The notes beneath the pieces were generated by a model. It was given only the letters and a program-made list of their open reading frames with translations, did no database searches and was not told the origin of the DNA. Source: Lascolabacillus massiliensis (GTDB lineage: Bacteria > Bacteroidota > Bacteroidia > Bacteroidales > Dysgonomonadaceae). Taken from it: DNA of 64,000 nucleotides. The translations under genes were made by a program, and so were the position numbers. This document shows, in pieces, positions 28,492 through 37,170 of the stretch (positions are counted from its first letter, which is position 1; every line of letters starts with the position of its first letter). The stretch is taken from contig NZ_CTEJ01000002.1 of NCBI RefSeq assembly GCF_001282625.1, positions 126,501 to 190,500 of the forward strand. The letters are read 5' to 3'.

Positions 28492-29430
28492 ATGATTGAG
28501 CAAAAGAACGAAGAGATAATTGAGATGAAATCAGTAGATAGTACTGAAGTAAAACATATTAATCCTATCTCTGACTGGTTTATTCGGCTTTTAAAAGGTG
28601 CTTTAGTGGGCATTGGTTTTATATTACCGGGGCTCTCAGGGGGTGTATTAGCGGTTATCTTTGGTATATATGATCCGCTTATTAGGTTCTTGGCCAATAT
28701 TAGAAATAAATTTGTGAAAAATGTTATGTTTTTTCTACCTGTTGCTATTGGTGCTGCAATAGGAATAGTACTTTTTGCAATTGTAGTAGAAAAAGCATTC
28801 GGTATTTATGCAGCACAATTCGTTTGCCTTTTTGTTGGATTTGTTGCAGGTACATTCCCTTCACTATATAAAACTGCAGGTAAACAGGGCAGAAAATCTT
28901 CGGATCTGTTTATATTGATTATCTCTACTATTGCCATATTCGCCCTTATGATGGCAGGTGGACAGCAATTGACAGAGGTGACTCCCAATATTATGGTATG
29001 GCTTGGTTCTGGTCTGTTGATGGGACTTGGTTTGATTGTTCCAGGTATGAGTCCTTCCAATTTTCTAATCTATTTTGGATTATATGATAAGATGGCAACT
29101 GGAATAAAAGATTTTGATTTTATGGTAATCATCCCATTAATTATAGGGTTTGTGATTTGCATATTGTTATTCGCTAAAATAGCTGCATGGCTTTTCAAAA
29201 AGTATTACTCAGGAATGTATCATTTTATTCTTGGTATGGTGGTGGGTTCATCTCTCGCAATATTCCCAACTGTTGTGTTTCCGGCTTTTACTACCGAGCA
29301 ATTGACTATAACTGGATTAAGCTTTGGTAGTTCTTTACTCTTTTGCCTGATACTTTTCATTTTAGGAACACTGCTTTCATATCAGTTTAGTAAAGTTGAG
29401 GAGAAGTATCCAAGAGAGGAAATCTTTTAA
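28492..29430 (+). CDS. DUF368 / PopT-type polyprenyl-phosphate carrier
   Basis: The 312-residue polytopic protein has about eight hydrophobic segments. The duplicated Gly/Pro motifs GIGFILPGLSGGVLAVIFG and GLGLIVPGMSPSNFLIYFG define the DUF368 family. Members of this family have been shown to recycle undecaprenyl phosphate across the cytoplasmic membrane, which supports cell-wall and polysaccharide synthesis. The gene follows the YiiX-like lipoprotein gene after 32 nt. An envelope-maintenance role for both is plausible. Confidence 0.85.
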   Translation: MIEQKNEEIIEMKSVDSTEVKHINPISDWFIRLLKGALVGIGFILPGLSGGVLAVIFGIYDPLIRFLANIRNKFVKNVMFFLPVAIGAAIGIVLFAIVVEKAFGIYAAQFVCLFVGFVAGTFPSLYKTAGKQGRKSSDLFILIISTIAIFALMMAGGQQLTEVTPNIMVWLGSGLLMGLGLIVPGMSPSNFLIYFGLYDKMATGIKDFDFMVIIPLIIGFVICILLFAKIAAWLFKKYYSGMYHFILGMVVGSSLAIFPTVVFPAFTTEQLTITGLSFGSSLLFCLILFILGTLLSYQFSKVEEKYPREEIF

Positions 29431-29435
29431 GTAGT

Positions 29436-29849
29436 TTATTCAACCTCTTTTATTACTTTAATTCTGGGATTACGATCAGTAAGCTCAGTAATCATTGCGT
29501 CTATATCTGATGGACTAACTCTTAAGATTTCAAATCCTCTTACCAGGTCAATTCTGATCTGGTTCTTTTTCTGTTTCTTTATTCCTAAAATATCTCCAAT
29601 TGGAATTCTTTTATTTTTTGAGAATAATCTCAAAACAAAACGAATCTCAATGAAATTGAGGTCTGTAATAACATACTCTTTTATCGTAGTTGATAAAATA
29701 AATAGGATAGTGAAAGTAAAATATAGAATATTTGCCCAAATATTTGAGCTATCATTAAGTTTTAAAACAATGGCTATCAATAATACTATAGCAAGTGCTG
29801 TCCAAAATAGGTTTTCTATTCCATTATGTGCTTTAAATTTTTTATCCAC
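29436..29849 (-). CDS. Small membrane protein with PH-like domain
   Basis: The 137-residue protein has two N-terminal hydrophobic helices (about residues 13-30 and 36-55) followed by a beta-rich segment that resembles bacterial PH domains (IEIRFVLRLFSKNKRIPIGDILGIK). I see no catalytic motif. The start is a GTG, because an in-frame TGA lies three codons upstream and no early ATG is available. Its 3' end meets the DUF368 gene tail-to-tail. Confidence 0.65.
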   Translation of the reverse strand: MDKKFKAHNGIENLFWTALAIVLLIAIVLKLNDSSNIWANILYFTFTILFILSTTIKEYVITDLNFIEIRFVLRLFSKNKRIPIGDILGIKKQKKNQIRIDLVRGFEILRVSPSDIDAMITELTDRNPRIKVIKEVE

Positions 29850-29891
29850 TTTTATTCAGTATTTTTCATTACATAAGTGAGACAAGTAGAA

Positions 29892-29899
29892 CAAAGATA
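29892..29899 (-). promoter_or_regulatory. Candidate -7 element of the PH-like gene
   Basis: On the minus strand TATCTTTG matches TAnnTTTG exactly. It would give a leader of about 35 nt; no clear -33 is seen. Confidence 0.4.
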
Positions 29900-30145
29900 T
29901 AATTATTTCCTGAAAAGCTGTTAAATTAATTGAATAATGTCATAATAGACAAACCCAGATTTTTTATAGACGAAATAGGAGATTTTGTCTACCAAATAAA
30001 GGTTTCTATCTTTATATATTTGTAAATATGCTATTTAAGGCATTAAAAACAAGTTAAATGGATTTATCCTGATTAAACATTTGATCACTTATGGGTGTCA
30101 TAGTTTCGAATTTATTTAATTAATCATTTTTAAAATATAAGTAAT

Positions 30146-30583
30146 ATGAAAAAAGTTGCATTAATACTATTTGTGGGAATATTCATATTGAGCAGTAATA
30201 TTTTTGCTCAGAACAATAATGATTCTACTAAGAGAGTTGAGAGGCGTCAAAGAGTTGAAAACAGATGGACTCCTGAAAAGCGAGCTGAGATTATGGCAGA
30301 ACAATTAAAACTGTCTGAAACAGAAAAAGCTCAGGTAAAAGCATTACTTGAAAAAAATGAAAAGGAAAGATTGGCTCAAGTAATAGAGCAAAGAGCTAAA
30401 AGAGAGAATTTGAAAAAAGAACGTGATGCAAGAAGAGCTGAAATGCAAGAACTTAGAGAGCAGGCAATTAAAGCTAATGAAGCAGAACTGGAGAAAATTA
30501 TAGGTAAAGAAAAAGTAGATCAATGGAAAAAGTATAGAGATGAGAATCGAACTTTCAGACGTGAATCAGGAAGAAGACGTTGA
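30146..30583 (+). CDS. Small secreted charged protein (DUF4890/Spy-like)
   Basis: The 145-residue protein has a signal peptide (cleavage near NIFAQNN) and a mature part made almost entirely of long charged helices rich in Arg, Lys and Glu. It resembles the Bacteroidota DUF4890 proteins and loosely the periplasmic chaperone Spy, with an LKLSETEKAQV segment in place of LTxxQ. A periplasmic envelope-stress chaperone role is inferred from this resemblance only. The 296 nt upstream hold only weak promoter-like matches (for example TATATTTG at 30015-30022 without proper spacing). A strong terminator follows. Confidence 0.7.
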   Translation: MKKVALILFVGIFILSSNIFAQNNNDSTKRVERRQRVENRWTPEKRAEIMAEQLKLSETEKAQVKALLEKNEKERLAQVIEQRAKRENLKKERDARRAEMQELREQAIKANEAELEKIIGKEKVDQWKKYRDENRTFRRESGRRR

Positions 30584-30608
30584 AAATGATTACTTATTAA
30601 AAAAAGTA

Positions 30609-30640
30609 AAAAAAGCTGCACAATTGAGAGCAGCTTTTTT
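30609..30640. terminator. Bidirectional terminator
   Basis: Arms 30609-30619 and 30630-30640 form an 11-bp stem (AAAAAAGCTGC / GCAGCTTTTTT) with a 10-nt loop. The A/T tracts allow termination in both directions. It overlaps the last base pairs of the convergent solute-binding protein gene. Confidence 0.85.
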
Positions 30641-31484
30641 ATTTCAAATAGTACTTTTTGTAAATATCCTTGAAGCTATTACTCTCTTTAAATCTGATTA
30701 ACCAGTTGTTCAGGCTATCTAATAAAACTGGTGATTCTCTTCTAATTACCCATGATTCTAATTGAGTGAAACTTATATCAGTCTCAATATCTATCTCAGG
30801 GAATGCGTCAGAGAGTCTTAAGGCTGTTCTTTCATCACTCACTGTGAAATCAATATTACCGGAGGCAACCATCATGATAAGTTGCTCTGTCTCATATGTT
30901 GAATCTTTAATTATGAAAATTGTATCTCCAATTTCATGTGCCAGATTGTTGAGTCTCAATATTGAGGGAGAATCTTCAGGAACATATATGCTCTTTTTTG
31001 CAAGATCTAGATGTTGTCTGATAGGTTCAATACTATCATTATATTCTGCTTTGCGTTGAATTAATACAAGCTTATTTAATGTGATGGGCTCTGTAAAATA
31101 GAACAATTCTCTAAGTTCTGAGTTAACAGCAATATTGCGGGCAATAAGATCATATTTCTGCTGTTTAAGCCCATTTAGGTTGTCTTCCAGACTATTTTCA
31201 AGGACAATATTAACTTTTATATCCCAATCATTTTCAATTGCTTTCAGCATTTCATACTGAAAACCGGCAACTGAATCAGCAGATATATAATAACCAATAG
31301 TATTATAGTCTGTGACTACATTCAATACACCCGAATCAATTATTTCACTATAATCACGGATTTTATTCTCCTTATCTGTATTATTACTTATCACTGTTAC
31401 TATAATTATAATAATAAGTAATAACAGTAATAATAAATAGATTAGGATGTGCTTTCTTATGTGTATGTAAATTGACTTATGCAA
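30639..31484 (-). CDS. Membrane-anchored solute-binding protein (family 3 / MltF N-terminal-like)
   Basis: The 281-residue protein has one strongly hydrophobic N-terminal helix (about residues 12-33), then a type-II periplasmic binding domain: DSGVLNVVTDYNTIGYY, FQYEMLKAIENDW, YDLIARNIA and ELFYFTEPI. It resembles the amino-acid-binding half of MltF but lacks the lytic transglycosylase domain. No ATG exists before residue 78, so a TTG at 31484 is taken as start. That TTG lies four codons after the porin stop in the same reading frame. No ABC-transporter partners are near, so sensing or scaffolding is more likely than uptake. Confidence 0.7.
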   Translation of the reverse strand: MHKSIYIHIRKHILIYLLLLLLLIIIIIVTVISNNTDKENKIRDYSEIIDSGVLNVVTDYNTIGYYISADSVAGFQYEMLKAIENDWDIKVNIVLENSLEDNLNGLKQQKYDLIARNIAVNSELRELFYFTEPITLNKLVLIQRKAEYNDSIEPIRQHLDLAKKSIYVPEDSPSILRLNNLAHEIGDTIFIIKDSTYETEQLIMMVASGNIDFTVSDERTALRLSDAFPEIDIETDISFTQLESWVIRRESPVLLDSLNNWLIRFKESNSFKDIYKKYYLK

Positions 31485-31496
31485 CTGCAGAAAAAA

Positions 31497-33572
31497 TTAG
31501 TTGTGTAAGTTTACTGAAAGTCCCATTTTAAAGATAAAAGGGTTTACCGGATAGCCTGGTAAAGAGAAGTACTCTTGAGGTTTTATAACTTTAGATGCAA
31601 CATTATAAAACATCACGAAGAATCGAGTCTGTTTCAAATGCATATTCATATATACAGTTGAAATCGGATAATTTCCTATCTCTTTTTCCTGCTGATTATA
31701 AAATTGAAGCAAAGCTGGTTCATAACCTTGTACAAAATATTTGGTATGATAATGGGCGTCTACACCAAACTGTAGCGTCAGTTCATTAACTATTTTTGTT
31801 CTTAAGTACATATTAGAATATATACTGAAAGTAGGCAATGGTATAACATTTTGATTACTCGATGTTTGATAAACAACTTGGTTATCCCAGTTGAATATTC
31901 CCAGTTTTATATTCTGATCTATACGTGCTGTAAGAATCTGAATATTTTCACTTTCTTGTGCTATGTTTTTATTTTGGTCAAAATATATCCAATTCTGAAG
32001 ATTTTCCACTCCCGCGCTAAATGTGGTATTAGTAAAAGGAATAAATAGTTTTCCTCCTAAATAGACTCTTCGAGTGTCTCCAAAATCATTGTTCCACATG
32101 AAATATTTTGAGAAATAATTATTCTGCAGATATCTTGGTCTAATATTTTTCATATATGCCTCAGCTGACAAACCTACACGTTTACCTGCTATATCAAACC
32201 CTGTCTCGATATCCCCCAGTACTCTGAATTCTCCAATGTTAACACCAAGAACACCTAGATCAGCTCTGATATTGAAGAGTAAATTCTCTCCCTGTTGTTT
32301 ATTTAGTACTCCACCGATAGTAACAGAGTTTTCTCTATGCCGAGTTCTATTAGTCCCGACAGTATCTCTCATTGAATAATTCCTCAGGTCATATTCCAAA
32401 AAGGCAGTTAGTCCAAATTTCACCCACTCTTTAAATCCCTCACGTAAACTTAAAGAAACTGTATTTTTAAAAGATGTGTAATGAATGCTGTCATCTACAG
32501 CTTCACTATAATAACGGTTTGCATAAAAACGATCAATGTTATGCATCTGTATTCCATCTACATTTACAAATGTTGTATCATGAGATAAGAAACGACGAAA
32601 TTGCTGTGTGTATTGAGATGAGAACCCCAAACTGGCTACAGGAATAAACTCTCCTGAAACGCGAGTTAAACTGTCCTTAGGGGCATCTTTATAACCCAGG
32701 TTATATCTCCCGGAAATGAAATAACGATTGTTCCCAACTGTATTCCATGTATTTGTAAATTTAATGGGTATGTCTCTTGGAGTAAAGCTTTGTTGTATTG
32801 ATTCAGGATCAGTGATAAAAGTTTCATCTGTAATACCTCCGTTTTCAAAATTACTAATCTTTCCAAGATTCATAAATGCATGTCCTTCGAATCTATCAGA
32901 TAAATAACTTCCAAATAACGAGAAATTATTATTTTTAACAGATTGCGAATTATAAAATCCTTTTGAATTTATTAAATCAACATCTAGCCCCAGATTAAGA
33001 CTTTTTCCAAAATTAGATGTTAGTCTTGCACCGAATCGCTCCTCTCTTGTCTGCTTATTTCCGCTTCGATGATAATCGAGCTTTGAATAAGGGACACGTG
33101 TATTAACAAACAAAAGTTCTTCTGCTCTTTTTATATATGGATAATATGCATTATTAAAAACAAAATGTTCTGTTTCTTGTCTATCATTGAATATTTTAGA
33201 AAAAGAGGGAGATCCTAATGGACCTAAAAAACCCATGGCTACTGATTCACCATCCGGTAGAGTTGTATGCTGATAATTATGAAGTATTGTATCTGATTCT
33301 GCTGGTAGACGACTACCGGTCCTAGCATCAATCGTCCAGATTGTCATTCTCGAAAGTTTTTGCAAAGAGTCTGCCTCAGCTCCATGGTCGTGTAAGAGAT
33401 GATTTAATTGTGAAGTTTGACCAATAGGGAGCTGGGTTTCCTGTGGAGGTTGTAGTGAATCAGCCATCACCTGACTTTCAGCAGATTCAGGTATAATTAT
33501 ACGGGCTTGAGAGTATAGAAATACTATACTTAAAGACCAAATAAAAACAGATATTAACAGCTTTTGTTTCAT
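31497..33572 (-). CDS. Putative outer-membrane porin
   Basis: The 691-residue secreted protein (signal peptide near MKQKLLISVFIWSLSIVFLYS) resembles the Bacteroidota putative-porin family. After an N-terminal extension of about 100 residues rich in Gln and Ser comes a segment containing FFNAYYPYIK-type residues (NNAYYPYIKRAEELLFVNTRVPYS). It then runs into a long series of alternating aromatic/polar strands ending with a C-terminal strand (MGLSVNLHN). A large beta-barrel is expected. I use the ATG at 33572; the upstream TTG at 33581 overlaps a possible -7 element (TAAGTTTG, 33586-33579). The cargo is unknown. Confidence 0.82.
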   Translation of the reverse strand: MKQKLLISVFIWSLSIVFLYSQARIIIPESAESQVMADSLQPPQETQLPIGQTSQLNHLLHDHGAEADSLQKLSRMTIWTIDARTGSRLPAESDTILHNYQHTTLPDGESVAMGFLGPLGSPSFSKIFNDRQETEHFVFNNAYYPYIKRAEELLFVNTRVPYSKLDYHRSGNKQTREERFGARLTSNFGKSLNLGLDVDLINSKGFYNSQSVKNNNFSLFGSYLSDRFEGHAFMNLGKISNFENGGITDETFITDPESIQQSFTPRDIPIKFTNTWNTVGNNRYFISGRYNLGYKDAPKDSLTRVSGEFIPVASLGFSSQYTQQFRRFLSHDTTFVNVDGIQMHNIDRFYANRYYSEAVDDSIHYTSFKNTVSLSLREGFKEWVKFGLTAFLEYDLRNYSMRDTVGTNRTRHRENSVTIGGVLNKQQGENLLFNIRADLGVLGVNIGEFRVLGDIETGFDIAGKRVGLSAEAYMKNIRPRYLQNNYFSKYFMWNNDFGDTRRVYLGGKLFIPFTNTTFSAGVENLQNWIYFDQNKNIAQESENIQILTARIDQNIKLGIFNWDNQVVYQTSSNQNVIPLPTFSIYSNMYLRTKIVNELTLQFGVDAHYHTKYFVQGYEPALLQFYNQQEKEIGNYPISTVYMNMHLKQTRFFVMFYNVASKVIKPQEYFSLPGYPVNPFIFKMGLSVNLHN

Positions 33573-33747
33573 CGGATGCAAACTTACATAAAAAAACGTG
33601 AAGCTTAGTTAGTCAGATTCGTTTTTCTAAAGTTTTTGATAAAATTTAGTATGTCTATGGTGTCATAAAGTATTATATTTAAAAATAGGAAATAGAGTAA
33701 TTCTGTAAAAATTCTCACTTTTTATGCGCTTAATAAAATAATTACAT

Positions 33748-33755
33748 TAACTTTG
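33748..33755 (+). promoter_or_regulatory. Promoter -7 element of the his operon
   Basis: TAACTTTG matches TAnnTTTG exactly, 18 nt before the leader-peptide ATG. A weak -33 (TATG, 33723-33726) lies 21 nt upstream. Confidence 0.6.
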
Positions 33756-33773
33756 CGGAAATAAAACATCAAA

Positions 33774-33830
33774 ATGAAAGTAAAAGGGCTGCATCATCAT
33801 CATTTTCTAACTTGCATTCAGGCGAGATGA
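33774..33830 (+). CDS. hisL: his operon leader peptide
   Basis: This 18-codon open frame reads MKVKGLHHHHFLTCIQAR and ends in TGA. It contains four consecutive histidine codons, all CAT (33792-33803). It lies 18 nt behind a -7 promoter element and upstream of a Rho-independent terminator and the complete his operon. That arrangement is the hallmark of ribosome-mediated attenuation: when charged tRNA-His is scarce, the ribosome stalls at the CAT run. The codons for Ile-Gln-Ala (ATTCAGGCG, 33816-33824) also form the antiterminator arm. Confidence 0.9.
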   Translation: MKVKGLHHHHFLTCIQAR

Positions 33831-33898
33831 AATAGATATGTACAAACCCTATTGAAAATATTTATACACCCGTCTGAATCAATTCAGGCGGGTTTTTT
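33816..33898 (+). promoter_or_regulatory. Histidine attenuator: antiterminator and terminator
   Basis: The terminator is a 10-bp stem with one G-U pair: CCCGTCTGAA (33869-33878), loop TCAA, and TTCAGGCGGG (33883-33892), followed by six T. ATTCAGGCG occurs twice: in the leader-peptide codons (33816-33824) and in the terminator's right arm (33882-33890). The leader copy can instead pair with CGTCTGAAT (33871-33879) and block the terminator. A ribosome stalled at the His codons leaves the leader copy free. A ribosome reaching the stop codon covers it and lets the terminator form. Confidence 0.85.
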
Positions 33899-33937
33899 GT
33901 TAATTAGCTAATAAGCAGAACCATTAATTTAAAAGAA

Positions 33938-34795
33938 GTGGAAAAGATTAAAATAGCAATACAGAAAAGTGGCAGACTCAGTGAAAATTCAATTGAATTG
34001 CTTAAAGAGTGTGGAATAAAAGTCACAAACGGAGATCGAAAATTGAAGACAGTAGCATCAAATTTTCCAATGGAAGTTCTTTTTCTCAGGGATGATGATA
34101 TTCCACAGTATGTTGAACAAGGTGTGGCTGACATTGGAATATTAGGTGAAAATGAAGTATGGGAACAGGATAAAAATGTACAGATTGTTGAACAACTTGG
34201 ATTTGGAGGATGTCGTCTATCTCTAGCCATACCTAAAGACGATGATTATAATGGAGTTGACTATTTTAACAATAAACGTATAGCAACAAGTTATCCCAAA
34301 ATTCTTAGTAAATTCTTCGATGCCAAAGGAATTAAAGTAGATATTGAAGCATTAGGAGGCAGTGTTGAAATCGCTACCAGTATTGGGCTGGCTGATGGTA
34401 TTTTTGATATTGTGAGTACAGGCAGTACTTTAATCATGAATGGATTAAAAGAAGTTGAAACAGTTGTTAGAAGTCAGGCAGTCTTAATTAGCAATAAAAA
34501 CCTGTCACCGATAAAGAAACAACTCCTGGATGAGATGTTATTTCGAATTAAAGCATATAAAAACGGTAAAGGGAAAAAATATGTTTTATTGAATGCTCCT
34601 AATGAAGTTATTCCAGATATTGTAAGGATATTGCCCGGTATGAGATCTCCAAGTATTTTACCATTAGCAGATGAAGGATGGAGCAGCGTTCACTCGGTGA
34701 TAAATGACGATGATTTCTGGGAGATAATTGATGAACTTAAACGGCATGGAGCTGAAGGTATACTCGTTATTCCTATTGAGAAAATGATATTATAG
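33938..34795 (+). CDS. hisG: ATP phosphoribosyltransferase (long form)
   Basis: This first enzyme of histidine synthesis condenses ATP with PRPP. The 285-residue length fits the long HisG form with a C-terminal ACT-like domain for feedback inhibition by histidine. The opening KIAIQKSGRLSENS is typical, and the PRPP-binding block DGIFDIVSTGSTLIMNGL is present. The start is GTG (33938), since no ATG is available. The gene lies 40 nt beyond the attenuator, so both transcription and enzyme activity appear histidine-controlled. Confidence 0.96.
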   Translation: MEKIKIAIQKSGRLSENSIELLKECGIKVTNGDRKLKTVASNFPMEVLFLRDDDIPQYVEQGVADIGILGENEVWEQDKNVQIVEQLGFGGCRLSLAIPKDDDYNGVDYFNNKRIATSYPKILSKFFDAKGIKVDIEALGGSVEIATSIGLADGIFDIVSTGSTLIMNGLKEVETVVRSQAVLISNKNLSPIKKQLLDEMLFRIKAYKNGKGKKYVLLNAPNEVIPDIVRILPGMRSPSILPLADEGWSSVHSVINDDDFWEIIDELKRHGAEGILVIPIEKMIL

Positions 34796-34817
34796 ACCAC
34801 AATTCAGATTTATTAAA

Positions 34818-36143
34818 ATGAAGATTATTTCAAATCCCTCTCCCTCAAAATGGGAGAAACTTTCCGAAAGACCTATGATTAAGCAACAAAAGCTTATGAA
34901 AACGGTTGATAAAGTATTCTATGATATCCATAGGAAAGGAGATAAAGCTGTACTTTCATATAGCAGGAGATACGACTTTCCTGATCAGGAGTCCTTTATA
35001 GTCAGTAGTGAAACAATTGACGAAGCTGCTAAATTAGTATCAGAGCGTTTGAAACAGTCTATTGAACTTGCAAGAAAAAATATAGAGGTGTTCCACAGAT
35101 CTCAAATTGAAGAGGCTGTTAAGGTAGAAACCGCTCCTGGAGTGGTTTGCTGGCGGGAATCCCGACCAATAGAGAGGGTTGGAATATATGTACCTGGTGG
35201 TACTGCCCCACTCTTTTCTACCGTCTTAATGCTTGCAGTACCTGCCATGATTGCCGGCTGTAGTGAGATAGTACTGTGTACTCCACCTGATAAAGAGGGG
35301 AAGATTGATCCTGCAATTCTCTATACTGCAAAACTCGCAGGTGTAACAAAAGTCTTTGCTTTAGGTGGTATCCAGGCAATTGGAGCAATGACATTCGGTA
35401 CTGAAACTGTACCTAAAGTCTATAAGATATTTGGCCCCGGTAATCAATATGTCATGGCAGCTAAACGCTCTTCACAATACTACGGAGTAGCAATAGATAT
35501 GCCTGCAGGTCCAAGTGAAGTACTAATTATAGCTGATCAAACTTGCAACCCCTCATTTGTGGCTGCAGACCTTCTTTCGCAGGCAGAACACGGACCAGAC
35601 AGTCAAGTTATCCTGCTTTCTTGTAATAAGAAAGTGATCAAAGAAGTAAACAAGGAGATTGACAATCACCTTGTAGCATTGCCACGTCAGGATATTGCTA
35701 TCCAAGCATTAAAAAACAGCAAAGCAATCCTGTTTAAAGATATTGAAGATTGTATTGCATTCAGCAACCTGTATGCACCCGAGCATCTTATTCTGGCTGT
35801 AGAAAACCCATCTTTGGTCAGTCGTGAAGTCATTAATGCCGGCTCTGTATTTCTTGGAAACTGGAGTTGTGAAAGTGCTGGTGATTATGCAAGTGGAACA
35901 AATCATACTTTGCCAACAAGTGGTTTTGCAAAATCATTTAGCGGTGTATCACTTGACAGTTTTATTAAAAAAATAACATTTCAGCAAATTAGTGAAGAGG
36001 GTATAAGAAGCATTGGTAATGCTGTAGAAACTATGGCAGAAGCTGAGAAGCTTTATGCACACAAAAATGCAATGACTCTTCGTCAAGGATTATTAGCAGA
36101 AAAACTTATAACAAATATTGAAAATAGTGATGAGGAAGTTTGA
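34818..36143 (+). CDS. hisD: Histidinol dehydrogenase
   Basis: The 441-residue zinc enzyme oxidises histidinol to histidine in the last two steps of the pathway. Visible blocks are ERVGIYVPGGTAPLFSTVLML, the substrate-binding DMPAGPSEVLIIAD and LLSQAEHGPDSQV. The zinc-ligand region SAGDYASGTNHTLPTSG is intact. It overlaps the start of hisC by 14 nt. Confidence 0.98.
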   Translation: MKIISNPSPSKWEKLSERPMIKQQKLMKTVDKVFYDIHRKGDKAVLSYSRRYDFPDQESFIVSSETIDEAAKLVSERLKQSIELARKNIEVFHRSQIEEAVKVETAPGVVCWRESRPIERVGIYVPGGTAPLFSTVLMLAVPAMIAGCSEIVLCTPPDKEGKIDPAILYTAKLAGVTKVFALGGIQAIGAMTFGTETVPKVYKIFGPGNQYVMAAKRSSQYYGVAIDMPAGPSEVLIIADQTCNPSFVAADLLSQAEHGPDSQVILLSCNKKVIKEVNKEIDNHLVALPRQDIAIQALKNSKAILFKDIEDCIAFSNLYAPEHLILAVENPSLVSREVINAGSVFLGNWSCESAGDYASGTNHTLPTSGFAKSFSGVSLDSFIKKITFQQISEEGIRSIGNAVETMAEAEKLYAHKNAMTLRQGLLAEKLITNIENSDEEV

Positions 36144-37152
36144 TTTACGCTCATTGGTGCGCTCAAATATCTGGGAACTGAAACCTTATTCAAGTGCACG
36201 TGATGAATTCTGGGGTGATGAAGGTATATTCCTTGATGCCAATGAAAATCCGTTTGGAAATAAAAACAGATATCCAGATCCGCACCAACGTACTCTTAAG
36301 AAATCTCTTTCTAAAATAAAAGGTATATCAGTTGATAATATCTGTATCGGAAATGGGAGTGATGAGATCATTGATTTGGTTTTCAGAATTTTCTGTGAAC
36401 CGCAAAAAGATAGTGTAATCATTTGTCCCCCAACATATGGTATGTACGAAGTATCTGCTAATATAAACAACGTAAATATTATTAAAATACCACTCGACAG
36501 TAATTTCGAATTAAATGTTGATGAGATTCTCTCACAAAACGCAAAATGTCTTTTTTTATGCTCCCCCAATAATCCCACAGGAAACAGTTTAAAGAATATC
36601 GAAGTACTGATGAATGAGTTTAATGGAATTATTATTGTAGATGAAGCATACATTGATTTCAGCGATAAGCCAAGTTTTATTGGTCGTCTCTCTGAGTTTC
36701 CCAATTTGATCATTATGCAGACATTTAGCAAAGCCTGGGCATTAGCCAGTGCACGTGTTGGTATTGCATATGCTGATTCAAATATTATTAAGTTAATGGA
36801 TAAAACTAAACCCCCATATAACGTAAGTAGATTTAATCAGGAAGTGGCACTAAAAGCCTTGTCAAAACCAAAGAAGTTCGAGAGGCGTCTGAAAGTTATA
36901 TTAGAGCAACGGGATAATCTTCTTAAAGAGTTTACTAAAATATCTGTAATCAAGAAAGTTTTTCCTACAGATGCAAACTTCATACTCATAAAAGTTAGCG
37001 ATGCGGATAAGTTATACAATTACCTTGTATCAAATAAACTAATTGTAAGAAATAGAAATTCTGTTATTTCAGGTTGTATTCGTATAACAGTTGGCACACC
37101 AAAAGAGAATGAGGCTCTTATTGAAGCTCTCAAAAATTATACCGAAGGTTGA
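36130..37152 (+). CDS. hisC: Histidinol-phosphate aminotransferase
   Basis: The 340-residue fold-type I PLP enzyme converts imidazole acetol phosphate to histidinol phosphate. DANENPFG, the CSPNNPTGN block, DEAYIDF and the PLP-lysine region QTFSKAWALASARVG are present. I use the ATG at 36130; an upstream in-frame TTG at 36118 only extends into hisD. The overlap with hisD suggests coupled translation. Confidence 0.97.
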   Translation: MRKFDLRSLVRSNIWELKPYSSARDEFWGDEGIFLDANENPFGNKNRYPDPHQRTLKKSLSKIKGISVDNICIGNGSDEIIDLVFRIFCEPQKDSVIICPPTYGMYEVSANINNVNIIKIPLDSNFELNVDEILSQNAKCLFLCSPNNPTGNSLKNIEVLMNEFNGIIIVDEAYIDFSDKPSFIGRLSEFPNLIIMQTFSKAWALASARVGIAYADSNIIKLMDKTKPPYNVSRFNQEVALKALSKPKKFERRLKVILEQRDNLLKEFTKISVIKKVFPTDANFILIKVSDADKLYNYLVSNKLIVRNRNSVISGCIRITVGTPKENEALIEALKNYTEG

Positions 37153-37170
37153 AAAATCATTAAATTAAAT

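Noticed and set aside
29984-30022. TTTG and TATATTTG upstream of the small charged protein gene
   Set aside because: The 27-nt spacing is outside the 19-21 nt range, and the implied leader is over 110 nt; left as a remark only.
36186-36731. 181-codon open frame antisense to hisC
   Set aside because: It is opposite the conserved aminotransferase frame, and its translation shows no domain or signal.
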